A stretch of DNA of 26,597 bases from Eubacteriales Family XIII. Incertae Sedis bacterium (GCA_031278255.1 JAITKU010000126.1:1-26597); one strand, 5' to 3'; positions 15,065 to 23,400 are shown, counted from the first letter of the stretch. Program-made: numbers and translations. Notes: generated by a model not told the origin, from the sequence alone.

Positions 15065-16192
15065 ATGCCTGAGAAAAAAAAGCCGACAAATCCGGGGGAC
15101 TTCCCGTTCGCCATAACCGTACTCGGTCTGGTGATATTCGGTATCGTCATGGTTTTCAGCGCCGGCAATTACGTGTCCATGGCGGAGTACGGGGATCCCT
15201 TTTACTATTTGAAGCGCGTCTGCCTGTGGGCCGGCGCGGGACTCGTCGCGATGGTTGCCGCGCTGTTCATCCCGTATCGCTTCTATTTTCGGCCGGCGCC
15301 TCTGCTCATGCTCATTAGCGTGTGTCTGCTCGGCCTGCTCTTCACGCCCCTCGCCGAGATCAGAAACGGCGCGGCCCGCTGGCTCGGTTTCGGCGGGATC
15401 ACCGTCATGCCGGGCGAGATCGTAAAGGCGGCCGTCATTCTGTTCGTCGCGTGGTACCTCAGCGCGAAGCCCGACCGCATAGACAGCCTGCTCAGGGGGC
15501 CGCTCTTCCTGCTGGCCGTCGGCGGCGTCTGTTTTTGGATGATCAAGGAGCAGCCGAACCTTTCGACCGCCGTGATCGTTTTCGGCCTCGTCGTCGCAAT
15601 GCTCTTCGTCGCGGGCGTCAAATGGCGGCATCTGGCCGTTCTGTCCGCGGGCGTCGCCGCCGCGGTCTGCCTCTTTTTGATGAGTATGAACCCAACCGGC
15701 TATCAGATGCGACGCATCACCTCCTTTATGGACCCTTTCGCGGACGCGCAGCGTACGGGCTGGCAGGCCATGCAGTCCCTGCTGGCTTTCGGCGCGGGTG
15801 GCGTTTTCGGAAACGGTCTTGGAAAGAGCATACAGAAAGCCATGTACCTGCCCGAGGGACACAACGATTTCATATTGGCCGTGATCGGCGAGGAATTCGG
15901 GCTGATCGGCTGCCTTATCCTGCTGACGGCCTACCTGTTTCTGATCTTCCGCGGGGCGCGCATTGCGATCTGCGCGCCGGACCGTTTCGCGGGGCTGCTC
16001 GCAATGGGCGTTATGTTGCTGTTCGCCATGCAGGTGATCGTGAACGTGGCGGTCGTGACCTCGATCGCGCCGAATACGGGCGTGGCGCTGCCTTTTGTGA
16101 GTTACGGGGGCAACGCGCTTTTGATCTACATGTTCCTTGCGGGCGTCGTGCTGAATATATCGCGCTATACGAAGGAGGTGCGTTCCCCATGA
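15065..16192 (+). CDS. ftsW: Septal peptidoglycan polymerase FtsW/SpoVE (SEDS family)
   Basis: This SEDS glycosyltransferase polymerises lipid II at the septum and partners the class B PBP encoded upstream. The 375-residue polytopic protein has about ten membrane segments. Family motifs include VMVFSAGNY, NGAARWLGFGGITVMPGEIVKAA, EQPNLSTAVI, a GWQAMQSLLAFGAGG(V/I)FG loop with NGLGKSIQK, LPEGHNDFILAVIGEEFG, and the terminal NTGVALPFVSYGGNALL. AAGGAGAGGG and AAGG precede the ATG. The stop overlaps murG (ATGA). Assignment between FtsW, SpoVE and RodA rests on the cluster context. Confidence 0.95.
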   Translation: MPEKKKPTNPGDFPFAITVLGLVIFGIVMVFSAGNYVSMAEYGDPFYYLKRVCLWAGAGLVAMVAALFIPYRFYFRPAPLLMLISVCLLGLLFTPLAEIRNGAARWLGFGGITVMPGEIVKAAVILFVAWYLSAKPDRIDSLLRGPLFLLAVGGVCFWMIKEQPNLSTAVIVFGLVVAMLFVAGVKWRHLAVLSAGVAAAVCLFLMSMNPTGYQMRRITSFMDPFADAQRTGWQAMQSLLAFGAGGVFGNGLGKSIQKAMYLPEGHNDFILAVIGEEFGLIGCLILLTAYLFLIFRGARIAICAPDRFAGLLAMGVMLLFAMQVIVNVAVVTSIAPNTGVALPFVSYGGNALLIYMFLAGVVLNISRYTKEVRSP

Positions 16193-17304
16193 GGGTCGTT
16201 ATGGCCGGCGGCGGCACGGGCGGTCACATCTATCCGGCCATAGCCATCGCGGACAAGATCAAGCGGCGGCGTCCGGACAGCGAAATCCTGTTTATAGGCG
16301 CGCGGCGCGGCATGGAAAAGGACATCGTGCCGGCGCACGGCTACGAACTGCGCCTCATCGACGTGCGGGGTTTCGATCGCAGACGGCTCTGCCGGAACGC
16401 GGGCGCGGCGCTTGCCCTCGCGCGGGCCTTTCGCGAGTTGCGGCGGATATTGCGGGACTTCGCGCCCGATCTCGTGATCGGGACGGGGGGCTATGTGTCG
16501 GGACCCGTACTCCGCGCGGCGGGAAAGGCCGGCATACCCGCGTACATTCACGAGCAGAACGCCTTTCCCGGCATGGCCAACAGGCTGGCCGAGCGCTACG
16601 CCGAAAAGGTGTTTGTCGCTTTTGCGGAAAGCGGACGCTATTTCAAGAACAAGGATAAGATCGTGGTGACGGGCAATCCCGTGCGGCGCGAATTCGCGGC
16701 GCGCGGGCTTGTCCCTTACAGGGAAAAACTCGGCGTGGAGGCGCACGCGTTCGTACTCCTCGTCTTTGGGGGCAGTCTCGGCGCGCGCGCCGTGAACGAG
16801 GCCCTGTTTTCGATCCTGAAAGAGCTTTGGGCCGAGGAGGACCTGCGGCTGTTTTTCATATCGGGCAGCCGGTATTACGCGGAGGCGCGCGCCGCTTTTG
16901 CGGCGTGTGGCATAGCCGCGGACGGGCGTTTTCGCGTTATGGAGTATACGGACGCGATCTGCGCCTACATGTGCGCGGCCGACCTCGTGATCAGCCGCGC
17001 GGGCGCGCTTACCGTATCCGAGATCACGGCCTGCGGGCGCGCCTCCGTATTGATTCCCTCGCCGAACGTCACGGGCAACCACCAGTTTTTCAACGCCAAA
17101 TCCGTGGCGGACCGCGGGGGCGCGCTGCTGATCCGCGAGGCGGAACTCAGCCCCGCGCGCCTACTCGACGCCGTGTTGCGCCTGAAAAACAACAAGACCC
17201 TGCTGAACCGGATGAGCGCGGCGAGCGAAAGCCTCGGACGCCTCGACGCGGCGGATCGCATCTACGAGCGGATCACGGAGGGTTTGCCGCAGGGCGTGAT
17301 TTGA
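16189..17304 (+). CDS. murG: Lipid II synthase MurG
   Basis: MurG adds GlcNAc to lipid I on the inner face of the membrane, completing lipid II. ATG 16189 overlaps the ftsW stop by 4 bases and has AAGGAGGTG at 16172-16180, one of the strongest ribosome sites in the window; the longer open frame upstream is a shadow of ftsW. The product has 371 residues with a GT-B fold. The G loops are AGGGTGGHIYPA (6-17) and GTGGYVSGP. HEQNAFPG lies at 121-128 and TGNPVR starts the linker. The C-terminal UDP-GlcNAc site shows FGGSLGARAVNE, SRAGALTVSEI and NHQFFNAK. Confidence 0.97.
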   Translation: MRVVMAGGGTGGHIYPAIAIADKIKRRRPDSEILFIGARRGMEKDIVPAHGYELRLIDVRGFDRRRLCRNAGAALALARAFRELRRILRDFAPDLVIGTGGYVSGPVLRAAGKAGIPAYIHEQNAFPGMANRLAERYAEKVFVAFAESGRYFKNKDKIVVTGNPVRREFAARGLVPYREKLGVEAHAFVLLVFGGSLGARAVNEALFSILKELWAEEDLRLFFISGSRYYAEARAAFAACGIAADGRFRVMEYTDAICAYMCAADLVISRAGALTVSEITACGRASVLIPSPNVTGNHQFFNAKSVADRGGALLIREAELSPARLLDAVLRLKNNKTLLNRMSAASESLGRLDAADRIYERITEGLPQGVI

Positions 17305-17321
17305 AAACGGAAAGCTTGCCG

Positions 17322-17367
17322 CAATTTGGGTGCGCTCCGCGAACAAATTTGGACGGAACCAAATTTG
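17322..17367 (-). repeat. Structured dispersed repeat, copy A (murG-ftsQ gap)
   Basis: Arms CAAATTTGG (17344-17352) and CCAAATTTG (17359-17367) form a perfect 9-bp hairpin around a 6-base loop. A third related segment, CAATTTGGG, lies at 17322-17330. Read on the minus strand, the 46-bp element matches a copy after zapA (26544-26589) at 40 of 46 positions. It occupies the 78-base gap between murG and ftsQ, where no other signal was recognised. Confidence 0.75.
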
Positions 17368-17382
17368 AAATAAATAATAAAT

Positions 17383-18144
17383 ATGGTAGAAAATGAGACA
17401 CAGGGCGCCGCGCCCGTCAAAAAGAAAAAGAAGCGAAAGAAGAAGCGGTATCTGCTCAAGCTTTGCGCCGTCGCGTTTGCGGTTTTCTGCGTCCACGCGT
17501 TTCTGAACGCGCCGCTTTTCGATATCCGGAGTATCACGGTCGAAAACAACGCGTACTATACCTCGGAGCAGATCATCGCCCTGACCGGCGTCGCCCCGGG
17601 CGAGAACATCTTTCGCATTTCGATGCGCGAGGTGCGAAGAAAGCTCCTCGCCGATCCCTACATCCTGTCGGTCAAGATGAAGCGCAGACTGCCCGGCGAT
17701 CTTCTGGTGCGCGTCGTCGAGCGCGGGGAGGCGGCTTTCGTATCCGATCGCGGCGAATTTGTCATCATCGACGAAAACGGGCTGGTGCTGCGCCGGACAA
17801 AGACGGCGCCCCTGCTCACGGAACTCGGCAATTTGAAGCCGATCGAGGCGGAAGCGGGCCGGCCGCTCGTCGCGGAGGAGAACGCCGCCCTTACCGATAC
17901 GCTGGATTTATTGAAAAAAGTAAAAAATGCAGAATTGTACTTTAAAAAAGTCGATATTTCTAATATAATAATCAGAGCGTATGTATTCGATCGGCTGGTC
18001 TGCGAGGGAACGCCCGCGCACTTGTCGGACAATCTGGACGACTTGAAAAAGATACTGCTCGATCTCAAGGAGCAGGGGATCGAACGCGGGACCGTGAAAG
18101 TGGGCGGCGATCGGTACATCGCGTGGCAGCCGCTCTCCGAGTGA
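17383..18144 (+). CDS. ftsQ: Cell division protein FtsQ/DivIB
   Basis: FtsQ/DivIB is a bitopic protein that joins FtsL and DivIC and regulates septal PBP and FtsW activity. The 253-residue product has a very basic cytoplasmic tail (KKKKKRKKKR at 13-22), a membrane segment at about 23-41, and a POTRA domain at about 45-115 (IRSITVENNAYYTSEQIIALTG split by the family pattern, then ENIFRIS and RLPGDLLVRVVERGEAAFV). The beta domain follows to the end. No SD sequence precedes the ATG; the 15 bases before it are A/T only except one G, so initiation may rely on an unstructured AU-rich leader next to the repeat hairpin. Confidence 0.93.
   Translation: MVENETQGAAPVKKKKKRKKKRYLLKLCAVAFAVFCVHAFLNAPLFDIRSITVENNAYYTSEQIIALTGVAPGENIFRISMREVRRKLLADPYILSVKMKRRLPGDLLVRVVERGEAAFVSDRGEFVIIDENGLVLRRTKTAPLLTELGNLKPIEAEAGRPLVAEENAALTDTLDLLKKVKNAELYFKKVDISNIIIRAYVFDRLVCEGTPAHLSDNLDDLKKILLDLKEQGIERGTVKVGGDRYIAWQPLSE
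17941..17969 (+). promoter_or_regulatory. Candidate internal promoter inside ftsQ
   Basis: A consensus -10 box TATAAT (17964-17969) lies 17 bases after TTTAAA (17941-17946), within an AT-rich island at about 17908-17972 in otherwise GC-rich coding sequence. It points towards the DUF881 genes, sbp and ftsZ. Local codons switch to AAA and ATA, which suggests constraint on the DNA itself, though this could be chance in a Lys/Ile-rich segment. Confidence 0.45.
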
Positions 18145-18206
18145 GGCGGCGCTTCGGCGACCTCGCGGCGATTCGCGCGCGGCGGGACCCTGCGAACGCG
18201 GCTTCG

Positions 18207-18246
18207 GATGTATGGATGTATAAACAATACCGATGTATAACAATAC
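18207..18246 (+). repeat. Short AT-rich direct repeats upstream of the first DUF881 gene
   Basis: GATGTATAAACAATAC (18215-18230) and GATGTATAACAATAC (18232-18246) are near-identical tandem copies, preceded by the partial copy GATGTATG at 18207-18214. They lie in the 120-base gap after ftsQ and just before the ribosome site AGGGGA (18250-18255). They may reflect replication slippage or a regulator site. Confidence 0.5.
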
Positions 18247-18264
18247 TATAGGGGAAATGTTTTA

Positions 18265-19008
18265 ATGAAACAGTACGGTGGAATGCTCGTGGTAGGCGTT
18301 TTGGCCGTCTGCGTGGGCTTTGCCATATCCATGCAGATTTCGCTGGGACAGAATCCCGATCAGGGCGGTTTGGTGCCCATCGGGAAAGTCACGCCCTATC
18401 AGGCCGAACTCGAGAAGCTGCAGCTGGAGAAGGATCAGGCCATAGAGGAACTACGCGTGATCGAGGAGCGTCTGGCGCGGATCGAGATGGAAAACGCCGA
18501 GGATGATACCTTGGTCGCCGGTCTCGTAGCCGATCTCGACCGCTACAAGATGGCCGCGGGCGTCCTGGATGTCAAGGGACCCGGTCTGATCATCACCATA
18601 GAGGACCCCCCTCCGATCGAGGGGGCGGAAACCGACGCCTACGGCGATATCATGACGCATTTCGACCTGATGTTGAGCCTCGTGAACCGGCTGAAAGAAG
18701 CCGGCGCGGAGGCCATCTCCATCAACGGCAACAGGCTTGTCAACCTCACCGAGATGGTGCTTGCGGGGGACAACGTGAACATCAACTCCAACCCGACGGC
18801 CTCGCCCTATACCCTTCTGGTCATAGGCGATCCGGACACGATGGAGTCCGCCATAACGATCAAATTCGGCATTGTGAGTACGATGCGGGATATGTACAGC
18901 CTGCGCGTTTCGATAGAAAAATCGCAGGAGATCGCGATAGCCCGCTACAACGGCAGCGTTACGAATTTTCGCTATGCGCAGCCCGTGACGGAGACAGGCG
19001 CCTCTTAA
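18265..19008 (+). CDS. DUF881 family membrane-anchored protein (first copy)
   Basis: This is a 247-residue protein of the DUF881 family (YlxW/YlxX-like), which sits near ftsQ-ftsZ in Clostridia and Actinobacteria. Its biochemical role is unknown. A membrane segment covers about residues 6-24 and a coiled coil about 43-80 (ELEKLQLEKDQAIEELRVIE). The DUF881 core follows, with VKGPGLIITIEDPP, GAEAISINGNRLVNLTEM and YTLLVIGDPD. The 120-base gap before it and AGGGGA 9 bases from the ATG mark a new translational unit. The next gene is a paralogue with the same layout. Confidence 0.9.
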   Translation: MKQYGGMLVVGVLAVCVGFAISMQISLGQNPDQGGLVPIGKVTPYQAELEKLQLEKDQAIEELRVIEERLARIEMENAEDDTLVAGLVADLDRYKMAAGVLDVKGPGLIITIEDPPPIEGAETDAYGDIMTHFDLMLSLVNRLKEAGAEAISINGNRLVNLTEMVLAGDNVNINSNPTASPYTLLVIGDPDTMESAITIKFGIVSTMRDMYSLRVSIEKSQEIAIARYNGSVTNFRYAQPVTETGAS

Positions 19009-19061
19009 GGGGCGCGGACCCCCTTATATAAACCCGCGAACGCGGACGAAAGGATGCGGCT

Positions 19062-19790
19062 ATGCGCCTCAGGACGATCGTTTTTTTCGCAGTCAGCATA
19101 TGTATAGGCTTCTCGATCATCGCGCAGGCGAAGAGTACGGACGGCATGAACCTCTTTGTGTCGCGAAAGACGCTTTCGGACCTGGAGCTTTCGATCGCGA
19201 ACGAACAGGCGGAGATCGACAATATCCGCAAACGGACGGGGGAGGCCGCGCAGAAGCTCGACGCGTACAATCGGATCGTGGCGGACGCGGACGCGGACCT
19301 GCAGGAGAGCCTGCTTTCGGAACTGTCCGTATACAAGGCGCTGACCGCTTCCACGGCGGTCCACGGCCCCGGCGTGCGTATCACCCTCGACGATTCCGTA
19401 GACGAAATCCCGCTCTGGGCCGATACGAACGCCTTTATCGTTCACGATACGGACCTCCTGCGGATCATCAGCGATCTGAGCAAGGGCGGCGCGGAGGCGA
19501 TCGCGATCAACGGGCAGAGGCTGTACAGCGATTCCACGATCTACTGCAACGGTTATACCGTGCGTATCAACGACGTGCCCGAGGCCAGACCCTTTGTCAT
19601 AGAGGCCATAGGCGACCCCGCGAGGTTGTCTGCGGCCATGATAGGCCCGAACAGCTACGGGGTGCTTCTGCGGGAATACTACGGTTTGGTGTTTCGCGTG
19701 CAGGTGGAACCGGACGTGCTTTTGGCCGCGCGGCCGGACAGGGGTTCGACCTTCCGCTACGCGCAGCGCGCGGATCGGGAAAACATTTGA
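19062..19790 (+). CDS. DUF881 family membrane-anchored protein (second copy)
   Basis: This 242-residue paralogue of the upstream gene shares N-terminal anchor, coiled coil and DUF881 core: VHGPGVRITLDDS, GAEAIAINGQRLYSDSTIYCNG, and PFVIEAIGDP. The N-terminal membrane segment is at about 5-24, and residues 35-75 are predicted coiled coil. AAAGGA precedes the ATG. Paired DUF881 genes next to sbp are a recurring arrangement; a role in envelope or division-site organisation is inferred from location only. Confidence 0.9.
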   Translation: MRLRTIVFFAVSICIGFSIIAQAKSTDGMNLFVSRKTLSDLELSIANEQAEIDNIRKRTGEAAQKLDAYNRIVADADADLQESLLSELSVYKALTASTAVHGPGVRITLDDSVDEIPLWADTNAFIVHDTDLLRIISDLSKGGAEAIAINGQRLYSDSTIYCNGYTVRINDVPEARPFVIEAIGDPARLSAAMIGPNSYGVLLREYYGLVFRVQVEPDVLLAARPDRGSTFRYAQRADRENI

Positions 19791-19822
19791 ATGACGGCGC
19801 GCGCGCCGTGATGGGAGCAACT

Positions 19823-20188
19823 ATGATCATCGCCATATTTTTAGGTCTTGCGGTAGGCGTCGCGTTCGGTTTTATATTCAATTTCTCGTTTCCGACCGAA
19901 TACGCATTCTATATCACGATGGCGCTCTTGGCGGCTCTCGATTCGCTCTTGGGCGCGGCCAGAAGCCATTTGGAGGGCAAATACAACAACCTGATATTCA
20001 TAAGCGGTTTCGTCGCGAACGCCGTGCTGGCGGGCGCGCTGACCTATCTGGGCGATCTGCTCGGCGTACCGCTGTACTATGCGGCCATTCTCGTGTTCGG
20101 CGGCAGGTTGTTCAACAATTTGGCCGCCATACGGCGTATCATCATAGACAGATATATAAGAAAAAAATCTCACGATTCAAAGGAATAA
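19823..20188 (+). CDS. sbp: Small basic protein Sbp (DUF1290)
   Basis: This 121-residue membrane protein of the Sbp/DUF1290 family is usually encoded between ftsQ/DUF881 genes and ftsZ. ATG 19823 is chosen because GGGAG lies 5 bases upstream; an in-frame ATG at 19811 has no ribosome site. Three to four membrane segments are visible. Conserved blocks are EYAFYITMALLAALDSLLGAARSHLEGK (split around AALDSLLG), NNLIFISGFVANAVLAG, LTYLGDLLGV, and FGGRLFNNLAAIRR. The tail is basic. Function is unknown; association with the division gene cluster is the main clue. Confidence 0.9.
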   Translation: MIIAIFLGLAVGVAFGFIFNFSFPTEYAFYITMALLAALDSLLGAARSHLEGKYNNLIFISGFVANAVLAGALTYLGDLLGVPLYYAAILVFGGRLFNNLAAIRRIIIDRYIRKKSHDSKE

Positions 20189-20211
20189 GTAGTGCAAAGC
20201 GATGTTGCGCG

Positions 20212-20220
20212 TGATATAAT
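20212..20220 (+). promoter_or_regulatory. Extended -10 promoter ahead of ftsZ
   Basis: TGATATAAT combines the extended TGn element with a consensus TATAAT (20215-20220). The 17-base-spaced -35 position (GTGCAA, 20192-20197) is poor, as expected for an extended -10 promoter. Transcription would start near 20227, about 60 bases before ftsZ. This would allow ftsZ expression apart from the long upstream operon. Confidence 0.65.
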
Positions 20221-20288
20221 ACAGTGATATATCGCGATTCCGCACAGTCGAGAACGTTGGCAAAAGCCTGACGGGAGGATGCGTAAAA

Positions 20289-21425
20289 ATGCTGCAATTT
20301 GAACGAAACGAGGGAATTACGGCGCAGATAAGGGTGATAGGGATCGGCGGAGGCGGCGGCAATGCCATCAACCGGATGATCGAGAGCGGCACGCAGGGTG
20401 TCAGCTTTCTCGCCGTAAACACGGACAAGCAGGCGCTGTCTTACTCCAAGGCCGAAAACAGGCTGCAGATCGGCGAAAAACTCACGAAGGGCTTGGGCGC
20501 GGGCGGCAACCCCGAGATCGGCCAGAAAGCGGCGGAGGAGAGCCTTGAGGACATCACCCGCTTCCTGTCCGGCGCCGATATGGTGTTCATCACCTGCGGC
20601 ATGGGGGGCGGCACGGGCACGGGCGCCGCGCCCATCATCGCCAAATCCTCCAAGGATATGGGCATACTGACGGTGGGCGTCGTCACGAAGCCTTTCGGCT
20701 TTGAGGGAAAAAAGCGCATGGATCATGCGGAACTCGGCATCATGTTCCTGAAAAAATACGTCGATTCGCTCGTCATCGTGCCGAACGACAGACTGCTCGC
20801 GATGGCGGAGCCGAGTACGACTTTCACGGAGGCCCTGTATCTCGCCGACGAGGTCCTGCGCCAGGGTGTGCAGGGCATTACGGACCTGATTACGACGCCG
20901 GGTATCATCAACGTGGACTTCGCCGATGTCAAGACCGTCATGCTGGATCGCGGCGTGGCGCATATGGGCGTAGGCCGGGGCAACGGCGAATCGCGCGTCA
21001 AGGATGCCGTGGACGCGGCCGTGGACAGCCCCCTGCTCGAAACCACGATCAAGGGCGCGCGCGCCATCCTTTTGAACATCGCGGGGGGCCACGATCTCAG
21101 TATGCTCGAGGTGAGCGACGCCGCCGTCCGCATAGAGCAGGAAGCGGACCGTGACGCCATCGTGATCCTCGGCACCACGGTCAACGAGGAACTGCGCAAC
21201 GAGATCGTTGTCACCGTCATAGCCACGGGTTTTGACGAGAGGGAACACGAAGAGACACAGACATCCTCCGGGCAGGAGGGGGACGCGACGGTTTTTGAAT
21301 CCGGTCTCAATGCGAACGGGAAAGACCCGCAGCGGGAAAGCGCCGATGCGGAAGTATCCCCGCTTTCGGGACGCGGTTTGCGCGACGACGATATAATACC
21401 GACTTTCCTGCGTCCTCCGCAGTAG
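20289..21425 (+). CDS. ftsZ: Cell division GTPase FtsZ
   Basis: FtsZ (378 residues) is the tubulin-like GTPase that forms the Z ring. GGGAGGATG precedes the ATG. The GTPase domain shows VIGIGGGGGNAINRM (16-30), the tubulin signature GGGTGTGAAP (107-116), and FADVKTVM of the T7 loop. The C-terminal subdomain ends near residue 320 (IVVTVIATGFD). A short acidic linker follows, and the conserved C-terminal peptide DDDIIPTFLRPPQ, which binds SepF, FtsA or ZapD-type partners, closes the protein. No ftsA is present in this cluster. Confidence 0.98.
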   Translation: MLQFERNEGITAQIRVIGIGGGGGNAINRMIESGTQGVSFLAVNTDKQALSYSKAENRLQIGEKLTKGLGAGGNPEIGQKAAEESLEDITRFLSGADMVFITCGMGGGTGTGAAPIIAKSSKDMGILTVGVVTKPFGFEGKKRMDHAELGIMFLKKYVDSLVIVPNDRLLAMAEPSTTFTEALYLADEVLRQGVQGITDLITTPGIINVDFADVKTVMLDRGVAHMGVGRGNGESRVKDAVDAAVDSPLLETTIKGARAILLNIAGGHDLSMLEVSDAAVRIEQEADRDAIVILGTTVNEELRNEIVVTVIATGFDEREHEETQTSSGQEGDATVFESGLNANGKDPQRESADAEVSPLSGRGLRDDDIIPTFLRPPQ

Positions 21426-21454
21426 GCGGGCAGGCGAGCGGCTTGTCTCTTTTC

Positions 21455-21481
21455 ACCGCGCCGCGCGGCGATCGCGGTTTT
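21455..21481 (+). terminator. Possible weak terminator after ftsZ
   Basis: ACCGCG (21455-21460) and CGCGGT (21473-21478) pair around the inner palindrome CCGCGCGG, and four T residues end the stem. The T-run is short, so termination is uncertain. Its position between the ftsZ stop and ATG 21500 supports the shorter start for the next gene. Confidence 0.3.
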
Positions 21482-21499
21482 GCGCAAGAAGATACCGGT

Positions 21500-22312
21500 A
21501 TGCGCACAAGAATCACCTCCGCAGACAACAAAACGGTAAGGTTCGCGAAGCGGCTTTTGACGAAGAAAGGCAGGGATCTTTGCGGTTTTTACCTGATCGA
21601 GGGGCCTAAGCTCCTGTCGGAGGCGCTTGACAGCGATGCGGAGGTCTTGTTCGCTTTTTTTTGTGAGGAGGGGCCGGGCTTTCCGCCGCGCTGCGCGGCG
21701 CTGGCAAGGCGTACGGCGAACGCGCGCGCCGCGGTGCTTTTGACGTCGGAGCGGGTTTTTCGCGGCATTGCGGACACGAAAACGCCGCAAGGCGTATTGG
21801 CGGCGGTCAAAAAACCCGTCTGCGATACGGCGGGATTCTTTTCGCGCGCCGGCGGCAATGTGTTGGTACTCGATCGCGTGCAGGACCCCGGGAACGTCGG
21901 TTCGCTGATCAGGACCGCGGACGCCGCGGGCCTCGCCGGGGTGATGGCCGTCGGCGGGACGGGCGATCCCTATGCGTCCAAGGCGGTCAGGGCGGCGGCC
22001 GGCGCGCTGTTTCGCATACCTCTGCTCTTTGTCCGCGACGCGGCCGCGGCCGTCGCCCTGCTCGCGTCCGCAGGCAAGCGCATGGCCGTGGCGGATGCGC
22101 GCGGCGGTACGAGTTGCTACGCGGCCGATCTCGCGCGCGATGTCGCTTTTGTCATAGGCAACGAGGGCAGGGGTCCCGCGCGCGCGTTCACGGACGGCGC
22201 GTCCCTCGTCGTCCGCATACCCATGCCGGGCGGGGCGGAGTCCCTGAACGCGGCCGCGGCCGCCGCCGTGTTGCTGTTTGAATCGGTCAGACAGCGCGCC
22301 GCGACGGACTGA
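21500..22312 (+). CDS. TrmH/SpoU family RNA 2'-O-methyltransferase
   Basis: This is a SPOUT-class enzyme predicted to methylate a ribose 2'-OH in rRNA or tRNA; the target is unknown. ATG 21500 is chosen because family homology starts at ITSADNK, residues 5-11. TTG 21443 is in frame but would place the coding region across the hairpin after ftsZ. The product has 270 residues. The N-terminal substrate-binding domain has FYLIEGPKLLSEAL. The knotted catalytic domain carries motif 1 (VLDRVQDPGNVGSLIRTADA), motif 2 (FVIGNEGRGP) and motif 3 (IPMPGGAESLNAAAAAAVLL). Similar genes often precede pheS in Firmicutes. Confidence 0.92.
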   Translation: MRTRITSADNKTVRFAKRLLTKKGRDLCGFYLIEGPKLLSEALDSDAEVLFAFFCEEGPGFPPRCAALARRTANARAAVLLTSERVFRGIADTKTPQGVLAAVKKPVCDTAGFFSRAGGNVLVLDRVQDPGNVGSLIRTADAAGLAGVMAVGGTGDPYASKAVRAAAGALFRIPLLFVRDAAAAVALLASAGKRMAVADARGGTSCYAADLARDVAFVIGNEGRGPARAFTDGASLVVRIPMPGGAESLNAAAAAAVLLFESVRQRAATD

Positions 22313-22360
22313 GAAAGCCGCGGGCGGCACCTGTTTTTTCGATATCGTAAGGAGACTTTC

Positions 22361-23386
22361 ATGCAGAACACACAATTGCGGGATATCTTGCGCGATGCAA
22401 AGGCGCAGCTGGATAAGGCCGAAAGCCGTGTCGAAACGGACGAGGTACGCGTCAGATTCCTCGGCAAAAAAGGCAGACTGACGGAGATATTGCGCTCCAT
22501 GGGTTCCCTCGGCGCCGAGGAACGGAAGCGGCTCGGCAAGCTCGCGAACGACGCCAGAATCGAGATCGAGGGTATGCTGGCGCGAAAATTCGAGGCGGTC
22601 AAGGCGGCGGAACACGCCCTGCGCTTTCAGGCCGAAGCCGTGGACGTTACGGAACCCGGCACGGAGTTTTGTATCGGCGCGAAGCACCCCATCACGATTA
22701 CGATCGAAGAGATTTCCCGCATATTCCTGCACATGGGCTTCAGCGTCACGGAGGGCCCGGAGGTCGAAACGGTGTTCAACAACTTCGACGCGCTGAACGC
22801 CGCGCCGAACCATCCCTCGCGGGAACGCACGGACACCTTTTATATAACGGACGATACCCTGTTGCGCACGCAGACCTCCCCGGTGCAGGTGCGGACCCTG
22901 CTCGCGCAGGCGCCGCCGATCAAGGTCATCTCGCCCGGCCGCTGTTTTCGCGTCGATACGGCGGACGCGACGCATTCGCCGATGTTTCATCAGGTGGAGG
23001 GCCTGCTCGTGGATGAGGATGTCACGATGGCCGATCTCAAGGGTACGCTGGACGTTTTCGCGAAACGGATGTTCGGAGCGGAGGTCAGGACCCGATTCCG
23101 CCCGCATTTCTTCCCGTTCACGGAACCCAGCGCCGAGATGGATATGTCCTGCTTCAAGTGCGGCGGCGAGGGTTGCCGCGTCTGCAAGGGCGGCGGCTGG
23201 ATAGAGATACTCGGCTGCGGCATGGTCCATCCGAACGTGCTGCGCGTCGGCAAGATCGACACGGAACGCTATACGGGCTTCGCTTTCGGAATGGGCGTCG
23301 AACGCATCGCCATGTTGCGGCGCGGTATCGAGGATATACGGCTGTTTTATGAGAATGATATGCGCTTTATCGAACAATTCGGCTGA
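22361..23386 (+). CDS. pheS: Phenylalanyl-tRNA synthetase alpha subunit
   Basis: PheS is the catalytic subunit of the (alpha-beta)2 enzyme that charges tRNA-Phe. The product is 341 residues. AAGGAG precedes the ATG. The N-terminal coiled coil that binds tRNA covers about 1-85 (VRFLGKKGRLTEILRSMG typical). The class II core has LLRTQTSPVQVRTL (motif 2 region), GRCFRVDTADATHSPMFHQVEGL, and motif 3 FAFGMGVERIAMLRRGI. A CxxC-x4-CxxC loop (CFKCGGEGCRVC) is present, as in other Firmicute PheS. The 48 bases upstream contain no T-box leader. Confidence 0.97.
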   Translation: MQNTQLRDILRDAKAQLDKAESRVETDEVRVRFLGKKGRLTEILRSMGSLGAEERKRLGKLANDARIEIEGMLARKFEAVKAAEHALRFQAEAVDVTEPGTEFCIGAKHPITITIEEISRIFLHMGFSVTEGPEVETVFNNFDALNAAPNHPSRERTDTFYITDDTLLRTQTSPVQVRTLLAQAPPIKVISPGRCFRVDTADATHSPMFHQVEGLLVDEDVTMADLKGTLDVFAKRMFGAEVRTRFRPHFFPFTEPSAEMDMSCFKCGGEGCRVCKGGGWIEILGCGMVHPNVLRVGKIDTERYTGFAFGMGVERIAMLRRGIEDIRLFYENDMRFIEQFG

Positions 23387-23400
23387 TATGAGGAGAAACA

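Noticed and set aside
22313..22360. Possible T-box leader for pheST
   Set aside because: Only 48 bases separate the genes, far too short for a T-box and its terminator.
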